A program made the position numbers and the translations under genes. Shown piece after piece: positions 58,486-64,000 of a DNA stretch of 64,000 bases (position 1 is its first letter; each line of letters begins with the position of its first letter). The DNA lies in the NCBI GenBank assembly GCA_947247005.1, contig OX365962.1, positions 9,397,201 through 9,461,200 of the forward strand. Reading direction: 5' to 3'. The notes beneath the pieces are model-generated. The model was not told the DNA's origin. It ran no database searches and saw only the letters and a program-made list of their open reading frames with translations. The stretch comes from Spisula solida. Taxonomy: Eukaryota; Mollusca; Bivalvia; Venerida; Mactridae.

Positions 58486-59700
58486 CGACTAGTTGACACA
58501 CATACATACAATTTTTGTATACCGGAAACAAAAGACAAGATTCAATTACATTTAAATCCACCTCGGATACGTATGATCATTTTTGTTTCTTTTCGTATTA
58601 ACCACTATTGACGTGCAAATTGGACATATATACTAAAACATGTACTATATTTAAGATATTGCAATAAAACGAAGTTCAACATACGAAACTTTAATTGGCT
58701 CTTCTTCCAATCTTGATATATCATGTAAGCTGAATTGTCTATTTTGATTAAACCTCTTTTGTTCGTGCTTCTAAACAGCAGCAAAGCAATCAGAAATCCG
58801 ATCTTTGCTAAGTGTAACTATAACAAAAGAAAACATATCACACTACATATCGCCGTTTTAATCACTTTAAAATGGTTGTACAATTTGTATTAAGAAATAT
58901 TTGCCTATTATGAAATACTGATTTGCTTAAACTTCGTCGTTGTAAAATATACTTGATTCGTTTGAAGTACAATCATAAATTGTTAGTATTGATTATCGAT
59001 AAAATTAAAAAAATACTAAATATATCAATTGAATATGCAGAGAAACAAGTCTTTGTTAACATTTGGGATAGTCTATGGGTAAAACTATGTTATGTTGTGG
59101 GTATAGTCCAGTCATTCTACAATTTAACCTCAAACTAATCGCAAAAGAATTTTTTTTTCGATAATCATGTAGATAAATATATGCTTATAATCATATAAAA
59201 AGTCTAGAAAAATCTAAGGTGGGGAAAACGATTAAATTTAACCTTAAACTTGTTCATTTTTTCGAACTACGACATGGCAAATATAACTCGCCATAGTGAC
59301 GTCATATCAACTTAGCGCGTGCGATGAACTGTGTAATTACGAAGGCATAATCTCGTCATATTTCCGTGAATATGTTATTTAAATATCAAATAGCACGTAC
59401 ACATAAACCATTTCAGTTGATTATTGAAAAATAGTAACTGTAGTCATCTTGTTATATACAAAAGTCAAATATTTTACGATGGTTTAAGAAAATAAATCGG
59501 CGTTATTTTGACGTTGAGATTATGCATAAAATTCCTCTCTACGGAAGCGCATTTTGGACATTGTCTTAATCTACCTCACGGGTAACAATGCATTTATGAA
59601 TGTTTCTATTGATATTGTTTGTGTCTTTCACGAATTAACTTAGTGATATTATACACATGTAGAGGCTACGTACTTACGTTAACCTAGCTTTGTAAACAGG
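58486..59700. other. No gene supported
   Basis: 59070-59150 has one unit of the motif later amplified at 62500-63230 (AGTCTATGGGTAAAACTATG) and an inverted match (GTCCAGTCATTCTAC) to 62490. The frame 58923-59138 is not a recognisable protein. Confidence 0.4.
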
Positions 59701-59739
59701 TCTAGATTTAGGGCTGCACATACTCTTAGCCTATTCAAA

Positions 59740-60435
59740 CAAACTCAAAACGTAGGTCTAACTTGACCTAATCTTACAAGTATGCATCGAATTTAAGTTT
59801 TAGATCTAGCCTTGCACTGTAGGCCAACTCTAACCAGCATTGAACGCAGGTCTTAGGTCGATCGTTGCACTGTGGACATACCATAGATAGCATTGAACGA
59901 TGGTTTAAATGGACCCATTTTAGCAAGTCTTGAACGTAGGTCTGAACTGGCCCTACATTTGTATTCCAGCAAACATTTAAGGTATGTATAAGGAGTCCGG
60001 TACTCTTGACAAACCCCAGCAAGCATTTTTATGTAGGTCTACTTGAACCTACTCCGGCAAGCATATAACGTATAGTCTAACTGGACCTAATCCAATATTC
60101 CAATTTGTTCTGAGATCGGTTCCTGCACTCTTGACCTTCTCTTGTAAGCATTGAACGTAAGTCTAACCAAACCTTGTCCTGTAGGTTTAATGTCGAACAT
60201 TGTACTGTGGACATAATCTAGTAAAGATTGAACTTATGATTAATTGGACCTACTCCTGCAGCATTCAATGTAGATCTAAGGTCGAGTGTTGCACTGTGGA
60301 TGTACACTAGTAAGAATGTCTAACTGAACCTTCTCCAGTCAGCATTAAGTTTAGATCTAATGTCGAGCGTGTACCTACTACGGACACATTCTAGCCAGCA
60401 TTGAACTAAGGTCGGGCATTGAACTACTAGATTTT
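59740..60435. repeat. Degenerate tandem repeat AGCATTGAACGTAGGTCTAA
   Basis: Units of ~45-90 bp alternating AGCATTGAACGTAGGTCTAA with TTGCACTGTGGACATAC and TGGACCTACTCCAGCAAGC. No gene. Confidence 0.65.
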
Positions 60436-60789
60436 AACAAGTATTCCAACAAGTATTAATATATTGTTATGAAATCGAATTGTTGTTTGTTTTTCCTTCA
60501 ATAAACTGGATTTATTTATGGATCGGGTGAACACTTTCCTGAATAATTGATCAACTACTGCTCGGTGTTATTTTCATTCTACTCCATCAATGCATTTCAA
60601 TCGATTTTAGTGGAAATATATCTACGGAGCAGGTCTGTACTGATTATTGTCGATATATTGAGAGCGGTTATAGTACAATTGATCAAAGCAATAATAACAC
60701 AAGGCGACATAACGGAAGACCGGCTAAACACATAATTAAATCATGTTATACAACAAATCATGTAATATTTACTCCTCTTCAATTGGACA

Positions 60790-61230
60790 TAGTCAATGAA
60801 TGCTGGTTTTCAAAGGGAGAAATCGGGTCAATGCGATTGGCGTCCGATGGTCGGTAGGCGTACTTTGGTCTAATCGGACCGGATGGCGAGCGGGCATCGG
60901 CCGATCATTAGGCGACAGGAGTAATTTAAGTATTGTTTTAGAAATGCTTGCTGCTCATCGGCCAGCGTCCGCACAATGCCTATACATCAGGTACACATAG
61001 AGTACATGGACATAGTCCGGCCTCCGATAGATTTTGTCCAAGTTATTATGTGACCGTTGCCCCTCAGTAATACCTTGGTCACAAACCACTCGGACGCTGG
61101 ACGATAGTCATCCGGACTTCGAACGATGCACGTGTATCCGATATGTACACACCGCTCGCGGTATTACATCATGGACAAAGAGTGATAGACGGGCATCGTC
61201 CGAAGATCGTATTGATACGTTTGTCTTATC
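60790..61230. repeat. GC-richer degenerate repeat with CATCGGCCGAT / TAGTCCGG motifs
   Basis: Recurrent CATCGGCC, ATAGTCCGGCCTCCGATAG, ACGATAGTCATCCGG at irregular intervals, unlike the AT-rich surroundings. Small frames across it are not genes. Confidence 0.45.
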
Positions 61231-62495
61231 TTTTATTTTATAATGCAAACAAGCTAACGTGGTCCCTGACCTTTATACATGAACATTTTACAAGCCTCTT
61301 GCGAGGAATTATGCAAGGAATATACAGTATAGTACAAGTCAAATAGTTCCTGTAGGTGATTACCTACGGCCTTGTAATTTAGTTGTATTGTTTAGGATGT
61401 GTTTTTTGCAGTTTGGATGCAATTCGAATTTATTCCGGTGTAAGTTTAAATTAATGTTTCTGTCAAAATAATTCCAATACATGTAAAATCGGACAATACC
61501 GATTATCCTCCAATTACTTGGTTGACTGTTAAATGCATGTGCCGAACGAATGAACAAATTCAAAAGAACTAGAAAAGTATTTATCATGTATCAATACCAT
61601 GCATCTGTTAATCTAGCGATGTGTTCTCTACGGGATGTAGTGCATTGCCCACTATATTTATTACTGACTGGGAATCTTATGCAGCTGTAGACACCTGCTG
61701 TTTAGATTCGTGGTCTCGCGTTCAAAGTGAAATTTCGGAATAGTTTTGCTTTCTTTGGTAAATAAACTATTGTAATGCGATAAAGACCGATGTTATCCGC
61801 ATGGAATAATGGAATTAGTCTTGTTCACGACATTCTTACAAAATGCTTCTTTTTTTGATATTTTTTTTCAAATCGTAAACCATCGAGAACATGTCACGTG
61901 TCCCTCCATGGTCATTTTACTTTTGGCAATCCTCAAGGCCGCAGGTTAATAAATACAGGCGATCTAGTATTGAGCCTTGCATTTATGATACTAGTATAAT
62001 TATGCTGGCTAAAAGGCAACAGCACACACATCAATGTCCATAACAGAGCTAAATGGACCACCGACCGAGTACAGGTTTTGTATCGATCTGATCACATACC
62101 CAGTCATGTACATACAATGGGTATACCCAGTCCTGTACATGCAATTGATGTGCGAAATGTTCTATGATATATTAAATCAAAAATGGTTTGATTTGTTATC
62201 TATGCCACGTTATTTTCATTTCTTTATAATATTGTTCATATTCCAATTACTTTACTATGTACCTTATGGATATGCGCACTTAGGTTACATGGAAATGAAA
62301 ATAAACACTGTCATAAAAGCAGCTTTAGTGTTTCCAATAGTGACCTTAGATATGTTAATTTTTCGGCAACTTCCCCACCCTAGATTTTTCTAGACTTTTG
62401 ATATGTTATTTGTCAATGTTTTCTAATGCCAAAACAGTCAAATTTATTTCTTTTGCAATTTGTTTGAGGTTAAGCCTATTTTTACTGTAGAATGA
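61231..62495. other. No gene supported
   Basis: A 119-codon plus-strand frame at 62034-62393 is rich in aromatic residues and reads like a membrane segment by AT-bias. No family is recognised, and no splice or start context supports it. Confidence 0.35.
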
Positions 62496-62499
62496 CTGG

Positions 62500-63232
62500 A
62501 CTAGTAGTCTATCAATCTGTCCCTCAGTGTTAGTCTATGGGTAAAACTATATTATGTTGTGGTTAGTCTATCACTCTGTCCCTCAGTGTTAGTCTATGGG
62601 TAAAACTATATTATGTTGTGGGTAGTCTATCACTCTGTCCCTCAGTGTTAGTCTATGGGTAAAACTATGTTATTTTGTGGGTAGTCTATCACTCTGTCCC
62701 TCAGTGTTAGTCTATGGGTAAAACTATATTATGTTGTGGTTAGTCTATCACTCTGTCCCTCAGTGATAGTCTATGGGTAAAACTATGTTATGTTGTGGTT
62801 AGTCTATCAATCTGTCCCTCAGTGTTAGTCTATGGGTAAAACTATATTATGTTGTGGTTAGTCTATCAATCTGTCCCTCAGTGTTAGTCTATTGGTAAAA
62901 CTATGTTATGTTGTGGTTAGTCTATCACTCTGTCCCTCAGTGTTAGTATATGGGTAAAACTATGTTATGTTGTGGTTAGTCTATCACTCTGTCCCTCAGT
63001 GTTAGTCTATGGGTAAAACTATATTATGTTGTGGTTAGTCTATCAATCTGTCCCTCAGTGTTAGTCTATGGGTAAAACTATGTTATGTTGTGGTTAGTCT
63101 ATCAATCTGTCCCTCAGTGTTAGTCTATGGGTAAAACTATGTTATGTTGTGGCTAGTCTATCACTCTGTCCCTCAGTGTTAGTCTATGGGTAAAACTATA
63201 TTATGCTGTGGGTAGTCTATCAATCTGTCCTG
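62500..63232. repeat. 59-bp minisatellite (~12 units)
   Basis: Units of AGTCTATCACTCTGTCCCTC + AGTGTTAGTCTATGGGTAAA + ACTATATTATGTTGTGGTT, highly homogeneous. It abuts the 51-bp array at its right end. Confidence 0.9.
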
Positions 63233-63930
63233 TCAAGTCAATCACGTAAATAGATGATGGAACCCTATCATGATATATCCTGACAAGTCAATGACGTAAC
63301 ATGGATGATGGAACCCTAACATGATATATCCTGACAGGTCAATGACGTAACATAGATGACGGAACCCTAACATGATATATCCTGACAAGTCAATGACGTA
63401 ACATAGACGACGGAACCCAAACATGATATATCCTGACAAGTCAATGACGTAACATAGATGGTGGGACCCTAACATGATATATCCTGACAAGTCAATGACG
63501 TAACATAGATGGTGGAACCCTATCATGATATATCCTGACAAGTCAATGACGTAACATAGACGACGGAACCCAAAAAATGATATATCCTGACAAGTCAATG
63601 ACGTAACATAGATAACGGAAGCCAAACATGATATATGCTGACAAGTCAATGACGTAACATAGATGGTGGAACCCTATCATGATATATCCTGACAAGTCAA
63701 TGACGTAACATAGACGACGGAACCCAAAAAATGATATATCCTGACAAGTCAATGACGTAACATAGATGACGGAAGCCAAACATGATATATGCTGACAAGT
63801 CAATGACGTAACATAGATGACGGAAGCCAAACATGATATATGCTGACAAGTCAATGACGTAACATAGATGACTGAGGCCTAACATGATATATCCTGACAA
63901 GTCAAGGACGAAACATAGATACGGAACATA
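63233..63930. repeat. 51-bp minisatellite, homogenised locus (~13 units)
   Basis: Units of ATGATATATCCTGACAAGTC + AATGACGTAACATAGATGAC + GGAACCCTAAC. Open frames on the minus strand run through it because 51 is divisible by three; they are repeat shadows, not a protein. Confidence 0.9.
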
Positions 63931-64000
63931 CAATTTCTCGACATGGTTGACGTTATGAACTTAACCTGATCATTGAACTGAACAACACATAGATTTGGAG

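Noticed and set aside
62034..62393. 119-codon frame resembling a membrane protein
   Set aside because: Hydrophobicity follows AT-rich codons; no family, no splice or promoter evidence.
63242..63933. 135-, 103- and 78-codon minus-strand frames with repeated LCYVIDLSGYIM
   Set aside because: The 51-bp unit is divisible by three and lacks stops in some frames; the proteins are repeat shadows.
1..64000. tRNA, rRNA or viral insertions
   Set aside because: No cloverleaf with boxes A and B, no rRNA-like conserved blocks, and no capsid or viral polymerase motifs were seen by reading; a covariance-model scan would be decisive.

Overview
The window is eukaryotic nuclear DNA, AT-rich and full of repeats, most likely from a bivalve mollusc. 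This rests on the repeat families: short elements that open with a hairpin, carry a (TCCG)n-type microsatellite and contain ~145-160 bp core repeats, as I recall for bivalve 'pearl'-like and Helitron-associated repeats. No database search was possible, so the host assignment is inference.

One multi-exon protein-coding gene can be supported, on the minus strand from about 16.5 kb down past the left edge. Seven coding exons (16504-16404, 14740-13560, 12143-12045, 6794-5623, 4651-4299, 3511-3424, 1321-1201) all have AG/GT borders and join with matching phases (2, 1, 1, 0, 2, 0, 1). They give an open frame of about 1038 codons from an ATG. The product is long, Ser/Asn-rich and low-complexity, with an in-frame 15-bp coding minisatellite. 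It ends in a linker like the one just before the RING-H2 domain of Praja/RNF115/126-type E3 ubiquitin ligases. The RING itself would lie outside the window.

Layout: 1-16.5 kb is the gene, with introns loaded by a Helentron-like copy, a 51/52-bp minisatellite, small TIR elements with TA, TTAA or 8-bp target duplications, and a 3.1-kb TIR-bounded unit. 16.5-21.8 kb is mostly unannotated, with a LINE 3' relic and small elements. 21.8-22.9 kb is a Mutator-like element with an exact 9-bp target duplication. 23.1-27.5 kb is a large palindrome (two ~1.4-kb arms around a 1.6-kb degenerate tandem-repeat loop). 29-35.6 kb is satellite-like arrays, including one 25-bp satellite that flips orientation. 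35.6-50.6 kb holds four Helentron-like copies and two inverted copies of a compound repeat ('family X'); one X copy gives the empty site for a Helentron-like insertion in the other. 50.6-64 kb holds a mariner-type element, foldbacks and several minisatellites.

No second protein-coding gene, rRNA, tRNA or CRISPR array could be supported. The main points are the repeat biology: a minisatellite built on a 5' splice junction, an internally documented T^T insertion, hairpins that co-vary between element subfamilies, and the palindrome.
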